From Septoria linicola (Eukaryota; Ascomycota; Dothideomycetes; Mycosphaerellales; Mycosphaerellaceae), in the NCBI GenBank assembly GCA_024114885.1, contig CP099423.1, positions 620,001 through 684,000 on the forward strand: DNA of 64,000 nt. The letters are read 5' to 3'. The position numbers and the translations under genes are program-made. Of this stretch, positions 34,204 to 46,296 are shown one piece after another. Numbering within the stretch: position 1 is the first letter of the stretch; each line of letters opens with the position of its first letter. Under the pieces are notes generated by a model that did not search any database, was not told the DNA's origin, and was given only the letters and a program-made list of their open reading frames with translations.

Positions 34204-36090
34204 CGTTATAAGAAAGAGAAAAGTAAGAAAGAATAATATAATATCGAAAGTATATACTCGCTAAGCCTTATACGCTAACTCGTAGAGTAGAGTATATAAC
34301 TAAATTTACTATACTAATCTATACTATTTAGTAGAGGCGGATTAGTTATAAACTCTATTACTCTAGTATTATTATTAGTAATTAGCTAGCTATTAGACCT
34401 ATTAAATATATCTTATATCTATCGTAAAGAGATCTATTAGCGTACTACTAGTAGCTTTTTAAGCTCGTATAGTATTAGCTATTATTTAGATATAATATAT
34501 TTATAGATAAGAGAGTATAAGCGTTTATAAGTAAACTTATAAAGACGCTTACTATCGTCGTTATATATACTACTATCGATAGGTAAAAGGACGTTATATT
34601 TATATAGAGTAGACGTATACTATTAAAGAGTCTCTTTAGGTAGATAGGCTTTAAGATCTACTATTTAGTTAGTAAGTTATAGTAGCGAGTACTATCGAGT
34701 ACGAACTAAATCCTATAAGATCCTACTCTATATTATCTAGTACCTTATTAGGTAGTAGTATAGATTAGTAAGTATAGCTACTTAGTATAGGATAATAGTA
34801 TAATATATATAGAATACTTAGAATAGAATATAGTCGTTCCTTATATTAATTACGTATACTATAATTATTCTATATATATATAAACTCTATAACTATAGTA
34901 CGTATTATTAGTATATAGATCGCTAAGAAGGTAATCCTATCTATAAGCGAATCTTCTTAATAGAGTAACGCTCTATATATCTTATAGAAGTAAGATCTCT
35001 ATAGTAATAAAATAGGCGCTTATTAGTTCTACTACGCCTTAATACGCTAGTTTATCTTACTTATTCTATACTTAAAATACTAGTTAAATTCTAGTAGTAG
35101 TAATAGCTCTCTACTCTTACGTACGATCTACTTATTCTCTATATTATAGATCGTTTATCGAACCTTATAATAAGTATCTATAGCGAGTATTATTTCTATA
35201 CTATAGTTAGAGCGAATAATTTAAGGCGCTATATTACTATAGCGTAGTATTATAAGATATTAAGCTAGTACTAATATAGTAGTCCGTCTAGTAATACTAT
35301 AGTAAATCTACTTAATATAGCGCGAATAGATATCGATTCTAGTATAGATCTATATACTATAGAACTCGAATTTATAGTATATATCTATTAAGGTTATAAA
35401 GCTAGGTCTAGGTATAATAATAGCTCTATAATACTCGCGTATACGCTCTATCTAGCGTCGAATACCCTTAGGATTAAGTCGCTTTACTACGCTATAAATT
35501 TAGTTACTATAAGTATTAGCTATAAGTCGGTATACGCTAGTAGCGAGTACTCTACTATCTAATAATATTATACTTACTCTATAGATACGTATATAGGTTT
35601 CTCCTACTATACGTCTTAACTATAGCTTTATTAAGCTTAATAGTAAGTATAGCCTTAATCTTAGCTTTAGTAGTAGTATACTTCTCTCTATACTTCTTTT
35701 TATAAGCTTTATATATCTTCTTATCTTACTATACTATTTCTTAGTAATATTATAACTATTAATCTTTAGGAGCTCTATAGCTACCTCGTCCGAGAGCTAT
35801 AAGTTATAGAATATAAAAGTAATCTACTATTCTAATACTTATAGATTATTTAGTATATACTATATATATCTATTATTCTTTCTAGCGCTCTAGATACTCT
35901 ATATTACTATTAATCGTCTAATTGTTCTCGTAGTTATATCGATATAGTAGACGTCTTAGAGGTCTTTTTAAATAGTTACTTTAGATACTCTAGCTTTAAG
36001 GTACTTAGTAATCTACGTACGGTATAGTTCGTAGTCTCTAGTAGTAGGAGGTATAGTAGCGAGTATATAGAGAGTGCATAGAGAGTATTA
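34204..36090. repeat. Outer-element remnant right of the copia insertion
   Basis: Strongly RIP-mutated DNA that resumes after the target duplication. A plus-strand frame rich in Lys/Arg crosses the insertion point when the copia element is removed, suggesting that one older element was split. Family not recognised. Confidence 0.5.
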
Positions 36091-36425
36091 GGCGTAGATG
36101 TAATGCAAACTATTATTAAATTATTAAGAAATCTTCATGTCTCGGTAGGACGTATAGGCCTCGGTACTGCCTTCGCTAGTAGTGGGGCTTCGATCTGCTG
36201 GACAAACACACTCCCACACAACACATCTGCTACTACGCCGGCCACATATACATATCACCACCACCAGGCCGCCAACACCGCTGCCAAACAGGCCGCCACG
36301 AAATCCGCGACTGCTGCCTGAAGTTTGACCACACCCGCGCAGCAGTTCTGGACCACACATTGGGACATCGAGAAAGCACGCAGATAGTGGCAGATTCCGA
36401 GCCTCCGCTGGCTCTCGCAGTCAGC

Positions 36426-37536
36426 ATGGCGCGCGTCTACGCAGATGTCAACCAGCAGATGCCGCGTGCGTACTGGGACTACGACAGCGTCAACATCAGC
36501 TGGGGAGTCTTGGAGAACTACGAAGTGGTGCGCAAAATAGGTAAGAGCGACAGATGACACTTTTTGGAGCACGTCGCGGAAGGAACGAGTGACTAACAAT
36601 GTATCGCAGGCCGCGGCAAGTACAGCGAGGTGTTTGAGGGCGTCAACGTGGTCAACTACCAAAAATGCGTAATCAAGGTGTTGAAGCCTGTGAAGAAGAA
36701 GAAGATCAAGCGTGAGATCAAAATCCTGCAAAACCTCTCTGGTGGACCAAACATCGTGGCACTGCTGGACGTGGTGCGGGACAGTCAGTCGAAAACGCCG
36801 AGTCTGATATTCGAGCACATCAATAACACCGACTTCCGCACTCTCTATCCGAAGTTCCAGGACTACGATGTGCGGTACTACATTTACGAACTCCTCAAAG
36901 CACTGGATTTCTGTCACAGCAAAGGCATCATGCACCGCGACGTGAAACCTCATAACGTTATGATCGACCATGAGAATAGAAAGCTGCGGTTGATCGATTG
37001 GGGCCTGGCCGAGTTCTACCACGCAGGAACAGAGTACAATGTGCGAGTGGCCAGTCGATACTTCAAGGGCCCGGAACTGCTGGTGGACTTCCAGGAGTAC
37101 GACTACAGCCTGGATATGTGGTCGCTGGGCGCCATGTTTGCAAGCATGATCTTCCGAAAAGAGCCCTTCTTCCACGGAAACAGCAACAGTGATCAGCTTG
37201 TGAAGATCGCCAAGGTACTAGGCACGGAAGATCTATTCGATTATCTCGATAAGTATGACATTGAGCTTGATGCGCAATACGACGACATTCTGGGGCGCTT
37301 TCCGAAGAAGAGCTGGCAGGCATTTGTCAACTCTGAGAACCAGCGCTTCATCAGCAACGACGCCATCGACTTCCTAGACAAGCTTTTGCGCTATGATCAT
37401 CAGGTACGGTCTCTCACCTCACGTTTCAAGAATATGCACTAATTTCTGACAGGAACGGCTCACTGCCAAGGAGGCACAATCACATCCATACTTCGCACCT
37501 GTTCGTCAGGCAGAACAGGAGAACAACACTCACTAA
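36426..37536 (+). CDS. CKA1: Casein kinase 2 catalytic subunit alpha
   Basis: Exons 36426-36540, 36610-37403 and 37453-37536 give 330 residues, the usual CK2-alpha length. CK2 is a constitutive Ser/Thr kinase acting as a tetramer with beta subunits in nucleus and cytoplasm. Present are the glycine loop GRGKYSEVFEG, the catalytic Lys in VIKVLK, the CK2-specific basic cluster KKKKIKREIKIL, the catalytic loop HRDVKPHN, DWG in place of DFG (diagnostic of CK2), and GPELLVDF. The first intron follows the ATP-binding-loop Ile and uses GTAAGA. The ATG lies about 335 bp from the edge of the RIP island. Confidence 0.97.
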
Positions 37537-40500
37537 GAGAGTACAGTGAGAATAGATACCAATTTGCTTATGACAGAGTTAGATCTCTTTTGCTAAATTT
37601 ATGCATCGAGGTAGGCTTACAGCTTCAGACCTGCTGAAGAATCCAAGCTCAGGCTGAATTCTCCCTCACTAGCGCTAGCGAACGTCCTAGCGTTTACTTT
37701 CAAACCGTTCATGCTAATCATACAGTTCTACCGATATTGGCATAAATGCGCAGCTCAAATCACCAACACGGCCCGTCACGTCAATCTCGCAAAAGTAATC
37801 TGCCTGGGGTTCAAGCACGCTTCTTGGCCGACCTTGACTTAGCTTCACCTTCTTCCGACTGGATCAACTTCGTGCCATTACCGACAGCAAGCAATTTTTC
37901 GTAACGATCACGAGCCTGAAGGTATCTTTCAAGGCTATATGGATCTGGCTGTGCCACGGTTGCAGCCTTGCTGTCACGGGCGGTGGGCTGTGCTTCGACT
38001 TTGTAGTCGTTGCAATGACCCTGCTTCGGGCTGCCATGTGTGGCTTTGGTGCTGGTCGAGATATGGTCTCGACTTCTCAGGATCAGCTGCGATCTAAGTC
38101 CGCAGATCACACCGCTTACCCTCGACAGCCATCGCCACCATAGCGTTTCTGGATCTCTGCTAGCGAGGGACTCATGTGCGCAGCAGCCGAAAGAGGGGTT
38201 TCTCTGAAGATATGTGCTTTGATTGGCAGTATTGATGAGACTGGCTGGCTCTATATTCATGGCATGGCTGGTCTCCGCGCTGGAGTTATGTCAGCTTATG
38301 TTCTCGAGGTCCCACCGAGATTGACGCAACTATCAATGTCGTCAACACGCCTCCGCCATCATCTGTACAACTTTCAGATGAATGCAATTCGCGGAAACAT
38401 GTCTCATGGTGCAGGATTATGTTGAGCGACCATCGTGAACTAGGCTACCGACTCGGAGTAGTTCGCTGGAGTAGCAAGCACTGCACCTGGCAAGATTCTT
38501 GGCCTCGACTGAGCGCGTCTGTACTATCGAGCGCCCTAGCGACTGGTACGAAGGCTCGACCTGCAGGGTGAAACCACACTGTCGTCCACAAATTCTGCTG
38601 AGCGGTCCTGTGACCACAGTAATGACAGGACGCTGCGGTAGCGCTACCATTCCCTCAATTTGACTGGAGGATCTCACTGCATCAGCGGAAGCTCGGCTAG
38701 ATCTGAGAACGCTGTTTTGTAGGGCTATGCCGGTCTGCCTTCCTGGGCGACCATGTCTCTACCACAAAAGTGACCTGGTGACCGGTGACGCGCCAGGTCT
38801 GCGATACAGAGAGTTATGCCGAGCGGTTCTTCTCGAGCTGACAAGGTGGCAGATAGACTGGCAGGGGTCATTTGAAGGCAAGTCGCGTTCGTCTAGTGGG
38901 AAATGTGTGCAGCGGCATACCTCAATATTCTCCCGGTGGCACTATCGACAGCTCGGCTGCAAGTGAGTCTTGCCGCGATGCGATACTACGTATAAACGTC
39001 TTACATGGCGGCCGCGACATACAGCAAAATCACACTGCCGCGGCGCCGGTCTGGAAACACCTTGCTGGAGCGATGAAGAAGCTGTCCATGAGTTCCACCA
39101 AGATATGTCGGCTGCGCGGACCTGTTACTGGCGGGGTTCGCGGATAGCTGCAGCTGAGCTTGCATGACGAGCAAATACATCGGCCTGCGTTTCAACACAT
39201 CACGACATGGATGCAGACAATCTGTCAGAGTTGATAGTTCGGCGTGACCACCACAGCAAAGCTGCTCCTAACGTGCGCAAGACAGGAGGCAACCGAGGTC
39301 TGGCCAAGGCGAGTCTGGCGACTTGCACAATCTGATGTAGTGCAAAACATGCCAAAGCTGCAAACGTGTGCCGGCTTGGCAGATCGTACCATCAATATGC
39401 TCGAAGCCCACTCTCCCCCTGGCACGACAAGCAGTGATCCAAGGGTAACGCTGTGATCACACGCAGCTTTCTGTGACGTCGCTGCTGGAGATAAGCGACC
39501 TCGAGCGCAGTAGCACTTACTTCTGCTGCGAGTTTCGGGCCCGCAGGCAGATCGCATGTCTTGAAGTACGTGGCAGCTGTCCACATATACTTGAGTGACT
39601 GAGCCTGGATTAGCTTCTACAGAGATGTACTTGTCTGTGACAGAGCCTCAACTGTAGCGCGCTTGAGGCTCGTGCTGTGCTGACCAGGCACAGTGCTCAT
39701 GGCATCCGTCCATGTGTTCAGTCAGCACCGAAGTCGGCCACGACAAACCGCTCGTCCCAGCCGCCTGGCTAGTGACATCTACCCAGCTGCAACCCAAATT
39801 TCCGTCATTGCAGAGCATAGTGGGGAGTTAGGTCCGACGGCATCATGCTCAGTCGCAGCGCACTACGTCCGACACCAGCCCATAGGGTACTCCCAGACTC
39901 ACCGCCACGACCCAGACAGCGGATTGCTGCAAGACTTGCCGTGTGAGAAGTGTGAAGAACCTTGCGACAGCACCAGCATCGAGCACCTCTTAGAGAACAC
40001 GTCGACCACACGTTGTACCAACGGAATGTACACTTACGAAGGGATCGTAAGCCGCACGCAATCAAAGGTCGGGGAGTGAGGTAGGCATGCTCGTTGAATG
40101 TGCGCTGCCGTCAGGCGCCACACGCCAGGCACAGCCGGTTGAAGGAGTCATCAGGCATATACCATTGTCCATTGAGAAGACGAGAAGAAGATTCTTGCGT
40201 ATGATACTGGCGCATGCAGGCTACAATGTTGTTAGGGCGTCGTGAGGTGGTATGCCGCCATGCCGGCGTCTCGCAGACGCGTCTGGTCTGCTTACAGTAT
40301 GTAACGATGAATCGACAGTCGAACCTCTTGCTCGTCAACTCTACCAACATGAACCCCCAACTGACAACCTTGATGTGATCAAACACAGCGCATAGTCTCG
40401 AACAGCGACGGTTGGTAAATCCAGTCAGTTAGATTCATGAGTGTCAATTATCATCCCTGCAGAGAGTATATGACATTCGCGAACAAGTGCCTTTTTGCCA

Positions 40501-41276
40501 AAATCATTAAATCGAAAATGCTTGCTCACAGCATGACGCGTAGCTCGATGCCGATGAGACCGTGCAAGTATTTGCGAAATACTTCTCTAAAGCGAAGGGC
40601 TTCCTAGTATTAGCCGAAACCACGCATGAGCATGTCGTCGCCGCTTACGTGGTACAACCCTAAGCTCGTCGGCAGAGGAGAGTTGTTCTCAACAGAAGAT
40701 TGCTAAGGCGGAGCATCTGTGCCTCGTATCGATGAACTTAGCGTAAGTCCTGATTTACATCAGATGTCTATGACCCCATCGCTATAGCCCATAGCTTGCC
40801 ATAGCAAGCTCCGAGCAGTTGGGACTATTGAAGCAATTGACCGAGCTCCGAGGCAGACGGACAACAGAGGCGCAAGCTCGTCTGGCTCCTCTCTGATCCT
40901 GTTGACAATCAGAAGCCTGTACACAGATGCTATTTGGAGAATAACGGCAATTGGTGAGGACTTCGGCTACTTACCTGGAAAGTGGAGCTGAAGTAAAGAC
41001 GCGCTAGTCCTGTTCCTCTTATGCCACGAATACTTCGGGGTGGCTGGGAAGGAGCTCCCGCGAACGAGCTCCATCTTGACGCTCTCCACCTCTGCGACCA
41101 TCACCACTATCGACTATAAACAGCTCTCAGGCCTTCAAAAAACTTGTGAGAGACTGGTCGCAGAGCACACGCGCTCACGGCCGTCCACCCATTGACCTCG
41201 ATCCTGCAGCCACAACAGCGAGTCATTCGTTCGCGCAAACACCTTCTCCAGCCACATTTCGCAGCAGATCGAAGAA
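37537..41276. other. Gene-poor region of normal base composition
   Basis: About 3.7 kb between CKA1 and the BTB gene. Apart from one possible minus-strand gene at 37811-38260, I see only short open frames without motifs or introns. It is not RIP-like: CA and TG are common. Confidence 0.5.
37811..38260 (-). CDS. Hypothetical basic protein
   Basis: Open frame of 149 codons from an ATG at 38260. The N-terminal half is unremarkable. The C-terminal part, DPYSLERYLQARDRYEKLLA followed by SEEGEAKSRSAKKRA, looks like a genuine charged helical tail. No homologue recognised and no intron needed. A chance frame cannot be excluded. Confidence 0.35.
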   Translation of the reverse strand: MNIEPASLINTANQSTYLQRNPSFGCCAHESLASRDPETLWWRWLSRVSGVICGLRSQLILRSRDHISTSTKATHGSPKQGHCNDYKVEAQPTARDSKAATVAQPDPYSLERYLQARDRYEKLLAVGNGTKLIQSEEGEAKSRSAKKRA

Positions 41277-42214
41277 ATGGCAGACACCGAGGGAGAAGTC
41301 ATCATCGAGGATGAGACTGCAGTCGACGAGGAAATGGGCGAGAATGTCGAGACTGTGGTCGACGACAGTGCACCAGGCGGGCTCGAAGACATTGAGCCAA
41401 CCATTCCAAGCCAAACCACGTTCCTGGAGTGAGCATAAACCGACGAAGGGAGCAATCGCAAGCGACAAGAAACTGACATGGATGTCTTTAGCTACCTGCG
41501 ATCGCCAATAGTAGAGCTGATTGTCGCGTCAGGCGATAATGAATCCACGCTCTTCGCACACCAAGCACTTCTCGTGAGCTCTCCCTTCTTCGCAGAAGCT
41601 TGCGCACAATTCTCAGACAAGGCTGGTCGTCGACGAATCGAGCTCCAGCAGGACGACGAGGCCGCAATGGCTTCAGTGCTCGAGTATCTGTACAAGAGCG
41701 ACTACTTCCCCGCTCTTCAAGGCTCCACGAACCTCGAATACGATCCCACAACGCCTTCGCCTGACAACGACGGCGTCGCACTGCTGCGTCACGCCAGAAT
41801 CTACACTCTTGCGCAGAAGTTCGGCCTTCCCCAGCTTGCAGCGCTCGCGCACAAGAAGATTCACCTCACACAGTCTACGGCTAAGGGCGAGATCGCTTAC
41901 GCGCGTTTCGTGTACAAGGAGACCAGCGTCGACGACGAGAGCATCAGAAAGCCAGTGGCGGCGTTCTGGGCCACCAGAAGCCACGTTCTGCGTCACGAGG
42001 CCGAGCACGAGTTCAAGAGGATGTGCCTCGAGTTTCCACAATTCGGCTTCGATGTGCTCAGCTTGGTTCTCGACGCACAGGAGAGGAGAAGTCAGAGAGC
42101 GGAATCAGGCAGCACCGGCGGGCCAGGTGGCAGAAAGCGACAGAGGGTATGTTCTAGCTTCGCGCGCGACCTGCAATGTCTCACACTAACTTCTTGCCTC
42201 AGACAGTTCTCTAG
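41277..42214 (+). CDS. BTB/POZ domain protein, three exons
   Basis: Exons 41277-41428, 41492-42146 and a 12-nt last exon 42203-42214 (272 residues). Introns are 63 and 56 nt, and the second has a textbook CACTAAC branch. After an acidic N-terminus of about 50 residues the BTB fold begins: YLRSPIVELIVASGD, then FAHQALLVSSPFF, and ASVLEYLYKSDYFP. The C-terminus has a basic GGRKRQR stretch. BTB proteins dimerise and often act as cullin-3 adaptors. No second domain is visible, as in many fungal BTB proteins. Function not specified further. Confidence 0.9.
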
Positions 42215-42562
42215 AGAGCCGATCATCATGTATCACCACATCTGTAATAGTGAATAGTGCCGCTGCTGTAATTATTTTGGCAGGAATGTATCAGCGGCAA
42301 ATATACCACTTATCGACCAGCAAGCTGAACGAGACATGGTGTACGAACTGCATCACAACCTCGCGTGTATGCGACGTGGCTGCCTTAACTTAGCATCTCC
42401 AGGCCCAAGGTCAGGGCACTGTCTGAAACGTATAACAGCTGTCAGCATCAGCCTTCCCATGTTCTAGCTCATCCCTGAGCAGGGCAGCACCAAAGCTTGC
42501 GCGGCCGCTGGACACTACATAAGCTCATATCGCCTCCGCCTCTCTCCGCCAACAGATCTAGC
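42215..42562. other. Intergenic region
   Basis: Between the BTB gene and the methyltransferase. Nothing recognised. Confidence 0.5.
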
Positions 42563-43591
42563 ATGTTCGCAGCACCACTCCGCCTCTTTCGACCAGCAGT
42601 AGAGCGGAATCCTTGCTTCCACATCGAAACTTTGCGAGTTGACCAGAGCGAGATACTTGACGGCACAGAACTCAAGAGTGCCAACTTCGACCCAGATCCG
42701 ATCGAGCTGGGGGATAATAAGACTCTGCACAGCTATTTGGATCCTTTGTACCGCGAGAAGTCTCCAGTATCAAGATCTCCCACGCCAATGTCTACGCAGT
42801 ATAATCAGATTGGCACGAAGCACAAATCGTTGGAGGACAGCCCGATCGGAGAGGTAGATTACGAAACTACATCCAGAGCATTAGGAGATGTCAAAGGTCT
42901 GAAAATCTTGGACCTTGCTTGCGGTATCGGACGATGGTCGAAGTACCTTGTCCAGCATGGCGCGAGAGAAGTGTACGGAATCGACATCTCCGATGCCATG
43001 ATCAAGGGAGCAAAGGACATGCAAGCAGGACTACCTGCGGATCAGTCGGCTAAGCTCAGGTTTAGTACTGCCGACTGCAGCTTGCCGCTGCAGCTGGAGG
43101 ACAAAGGCAGCTATGATCTCGTGCTCGGTGCTTGGTACTGTAAGTATGCTGGCAAACCTGAATGGAGATCTTGTCGGTGCTAATGAATGATAGTGAGCTA
43201 CGCACCAGATCATGCCACCATGGTGCAAATGTTCACCAACATCCTCACCAGCCTTCGACCTGGTGGTCGCTTCCTAGGTGTCGTGCCGAACGCCTTCTGC
43301 TCAATGTTTGAGGGTTATGATATCTACGGCTTACGAATGGAGGCCAGTGAAGAAGTTGCGCCGGGTCATTGGAAGTGCAGGTTGCAGTACAGAGCGGGTG
43401 ATCTCGAGTTCCAAACTACTAGTCGACTGCACGGATGGTACGACAAGGCTGCGAGTGAAGCTGGGATGAGTGAGATTACCTGGAAGCCGTACATTCTGCC
43501 CAAGGGAGATGATCGAGAGGAGAAGGGTTTCTGGGACGCGTTCAAGTTGAGACCACATTTTACCTTGTTGGAGTGCTACAGACCGGCTTAG
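42563..43591 (+). CDS. SAM-dependent methyltransferase, two exons
   Basis: Exons 42563-43139 and 43194-43591 give 324 residues. Intron 43140-43193 has GTAAGT, a CTAAT branch and TAG. Class I methyltransferase motifs are present: motif I LDLACGIGRWSKYL, the acidic residue in VYGIDIS, motif IV-like YDLVLGAWYLSYA (restored by splicing), and LRPGGRF. Homologous-looking sequence begins near an internal Met at 42788. The frame upstream is open for about 75 codons, and I kept the upstream ATG while noting 42788 as the alternative start. Substrate unknown. Confidence 0.88.
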
Positions 43592-43711
43592 CCTATTATG
43601 TATGCGATTGTGAAACGCGTGCCCATGCCCTCGACGCGTGCAAATGACCCCTCGCGCGTTCTCCGAGATTCAGCCTCCCTCTACACTTACAACATTGACC
43701 AAGCTCCCACA

Positions 43712-44581
43712 ATGGCTGACCAAACACCTCACCACGACGCTCCTAGTCTTCCAGGCTCACCGCTTCCCAAGAGAACGAAGTATACCGAGCCAGCGCCGAA
43801 CCTCAGCGTCGCATGTAAGACTGCAAGAGCCACTATGCATACTCGTCACTGCTAACAATAACCCAGCAATCTTGAACGACAAGCAAGCGACACCAACACC
43901 ACAAAGCACACACCTCCCCAATCCTCTCTCCGAAATGTCAGCACCCATCAACCCGACGGCCGGCGGCCCACCATCCACAACAACTCTCCCATTCATTCCT
44001 CCAATGTCGTTCGAACCACCCCCACCAGTGCTCCAAGTCAAGCTCCTCTCCGAAACAGCCACAGCGCCAACACGTGGCTCAGCATTCGCCGCAGGCTATG
44101 ATCTCTACGCGTCAAAAGAGGCTGTGGTACCGGCTCGAGGAAAGGTTCTCGTCGACACCGATATCAGTATCGCAGTGCCAGCAAACACATACGGCAGAGT
44201 CGCACCGAGGAGTGGCTTGGCTAGTAAGCATAGCATTGATACTGGAGCAGGAGTGATTGATGCGGACTATCGAGGGCAGGTCAAGGTGTTGTTGTTCAAT
44301 CTGAGTGATGTGGACTTCAAGGTCAGTGTGGGTGAGAGGGTTGCGCAGTTGATTATTGAGAGGGTGAGTGATGCTACATTGATGAGATGAGCTACGAGAT
44401 GCTAATCGAGATCTAGATCTTCACGCCAGAAGTTCTTGTTGTTGCAGAGCTTGAGGCTACCGTGCGTGGCGCTGGAGGCTTTGGATCGACTGGTGGGTTT
44501 GGAGGTACTCTTCCACCTTTGAACGCTGAAGCTCCAGCACTGGGTGGTCTGCCACAAGTCGGTGGTGCTCCGCCAGCTTAG
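43712..44581 (+). CDS. DUT1: dUTP pyrophosphatase
   Basis: Exons 43712-43814, 43867-44363 and 44417-44581 give 254 residues. It hydrolyses dUTP to dUMP and PPi, keeping uracil out of DNA and feeding dTMP synthesis; it acts as a homotrimer. All five dUTPase motifs are visible: GSAFAAGYDLYAS, GRVAPRSGLA, GAGVIDADYRGQVKV (catalytic Asp), GERVAQLIIER, and the P-loop-like RGAGGFGSTG in the last exon. The N-terminal 100 residues are a Pro/Thr-rich extension. After the TAG the same frame remains open for 122 codons (see 44582-44950). Confidence 0.95.
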
Positions 44582-44950
44582 AGTCCTGGACAGTCCGAAC
44601 CGACTAGTGCTGGACCTATGACTCCGACAAGAGCTGTGCAGCCCAGACCGGTCATCAGTTCTGCACCTGCCAGTCTGACAAGGCCTGGAACTTCCATGTT
44701 GGCACAAGCATATGCTGCGCAAGGAAATACGACACCTGTTCGGAGGCCACGCGTAGCGCAGCTTCCAATGGACGAATACCTGCGCTCTACGATCATGAAC
44801 GGACAGCGACCTTTTGTACGTCAGCCGGTCGACATTGGCGTTGAGGTTGCACGAAATGTCATAGATTTGACTCAGCCACCGGAGAATAGTGATGTCCTTC
44901 ATAGACAGCAATCGAGGCACCAGGGCGAGAACCACAGCAGGAATGGCTGA
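44582..44950 (+). other. In-frame open extension after the dUTPase stop codon
   Basis: The codons after TAG 44579-44581 continue in the dUTPase frame for 122 sense codons to TGA 44948-44950. The encoded sequence is Pro/Gln/Arg-rich and contains QLPMDEYLRSTIM and EVARNVIDLTQPP. The TAG differs by one transition from CAG. It may be stop-codon readthrough, a recent nonsense change, or chance. Confidence 0.35.
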
Positions 44951-45104
44951 AACGAGTATGAATATCATGGTCAGTGAGCATGGCTTAGAACGCGATGCAT
45001 AAATCAACCTTTTGTGCATTTTATGAAAACCATCAGTTTCGGGGGTCCGCAACCACCATCTCCATGTCGTTACCACATCTCTCTTGCCATTGACACATAC
45101 AACC

Positions 45105-46296
45105 ATGATAACCAGACGATCATTCGCAGCAGCACTGAGCTCGTCAGAGCGACAACTTCTGAGGTCGCAGTACGTTCGAAGTGGACATTGTGCACGATGC
45201 TTCCACAGCTCGCGTAGACAGCAGGCGGATGAGCAGCGACCAGAGGATGGAGCACCGGCTATTAAAGACAGCGCGAAGCGCGCAGATAACAATGGTATGC
45301 AGGAATACATGGAAGAATTCAGGCTGGACTAATGTCGCGACAGGACCACAAATACAGAAGAAGCCAACGAAGCGAGGACGCGCTGAACTCATTTCGAACG
45401 AGCTTTCTATGCTGCAAAAAGGACCGCCTCCTGGAGATCCGACATCTGGACCCGGTAGTGCGACTGGTACGAATCAAGGCGATCCGGCGAAGCCCACTAC
45501 CAGTGCTGGCTTCACAGAGACGCCAACGAGCATGGGAGGACCAGAACAGCGAATGGGAGAGAACGTGTCTGCTGGGCGAGAAGGCGTGAATGCGCAGGGC
45601 GTTGGGAGATTGGCGGGCACTGACGAGCGCGTACGGAACGAGCATCCTCGTCCACAGTCTACGCGCAAGGCTGGCGAGGTGGAGGACCCAGCTGAAGGAG
45701 GAACAAGTGTGCTCGAGGCATCTACTCCGGGGCCCGCGAGCAAAGCTATGGAGGTTGCGAGCTCATCTGAGGCAGAGGCAGACCCAGCGAGCGAATTGGA
45801 CCAGAGACAGGAGGGACAGCTTCGTCACAAATTGACAGAATCGAGACCGCAAGGACTACCTGTTCGTCCTCGAAAGATCCAGGCCAAAGATCTCCTCCTG
45901 CAAGGTCGTGGCGCCGGAGTCCCTCTTGCGGCCCATCCTACGACCACGATCCTCGATCGATACAAGCTCGTCACCGACCCTTCACACAACACCAACGAAC
46001 CTGCACCTCGTCGACAAATCATCATCGGCAAGCAAGACCGAAAACGAGTCGCCAAAGCTCTGATCGCAGGCCAATACGACACAGCAGGTGCTCTTGCGGG
46101 CAAGCAGGTCTACAAACAAGCCATCCTGAACGAAGTGGCAAAGAAGACGTTGATCAATGGGACATATCTTGAGAGTGATGGGAACAGGTTGATAAAGAGG
46201 GTACAGGGACTTTTGCCTGCGGCACAACCGGCGAGAGGAGCGGCAGGAGGGCAGAAGCAGAAAGCTGCGCCGGTGAAGGCCAAGGCGAAGGCTTGA
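45105..46296 (+). CDS. Probable mitochondrial protein of unknown function, two exons
   Basis: Exons 45105-45294 and 45344-46296 give 380 residues. The intron 45295-45343 has GTATGC, an ACTAAT branch and CAG. The N-terminus MITRRSFAAALSSSERQLL through HCARCFHSSRRQ is a typical fungal mitochondrial presequence (Arg-rich, RCFHSSRR cleavage-type motif). The middle is low-complexity (Gly, Pro, Thr, Glu). A conserved-looking C-terminal domain includes RRQIIIGKQDRKRVAKALI and AKKTLINGTYLESDGNRLI and ends in an Ala/Lys tail. No enzyme motif was recognised. Confidence 0.75.

Larger units (their letters stand above)
25411..36090. repeat. RIP-degraded AT-rich transposon island
   Basis: Composition changes abruptly near 25.41 kb and returns to normal near 36.09 kb. 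Inside, TA dinucleotides dominate, TAG/CTA/TAA stops are everywhere, and no long open frame exists on either strand. CA and TG dinucleotides are almost absent in the outer parts. This is the pattern left by RIP (C-to-T at CpA on both strands). The island holds a nested copia-type element (27902-34198) and remnants of at least one older element around it. It separates PFA4 from CKA1. Confidence 0.92.

Noticed and set aside
37811..41276. Several 60-130 codon frames, for example plus-strand 39693-40079
   Set aside because: Apart from the one listed at 37811-38260, none shows a motif, intron or convincing composition. Frame lengths are within what chance gives in this base composition.
44402..45310. 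302-codon minus-strand frame
   Set aside because: It runs antisense through the dUTPase last exon and the mitochondrial presequence exon. Both of those are supported by motifs and splice sites; this frame is not.
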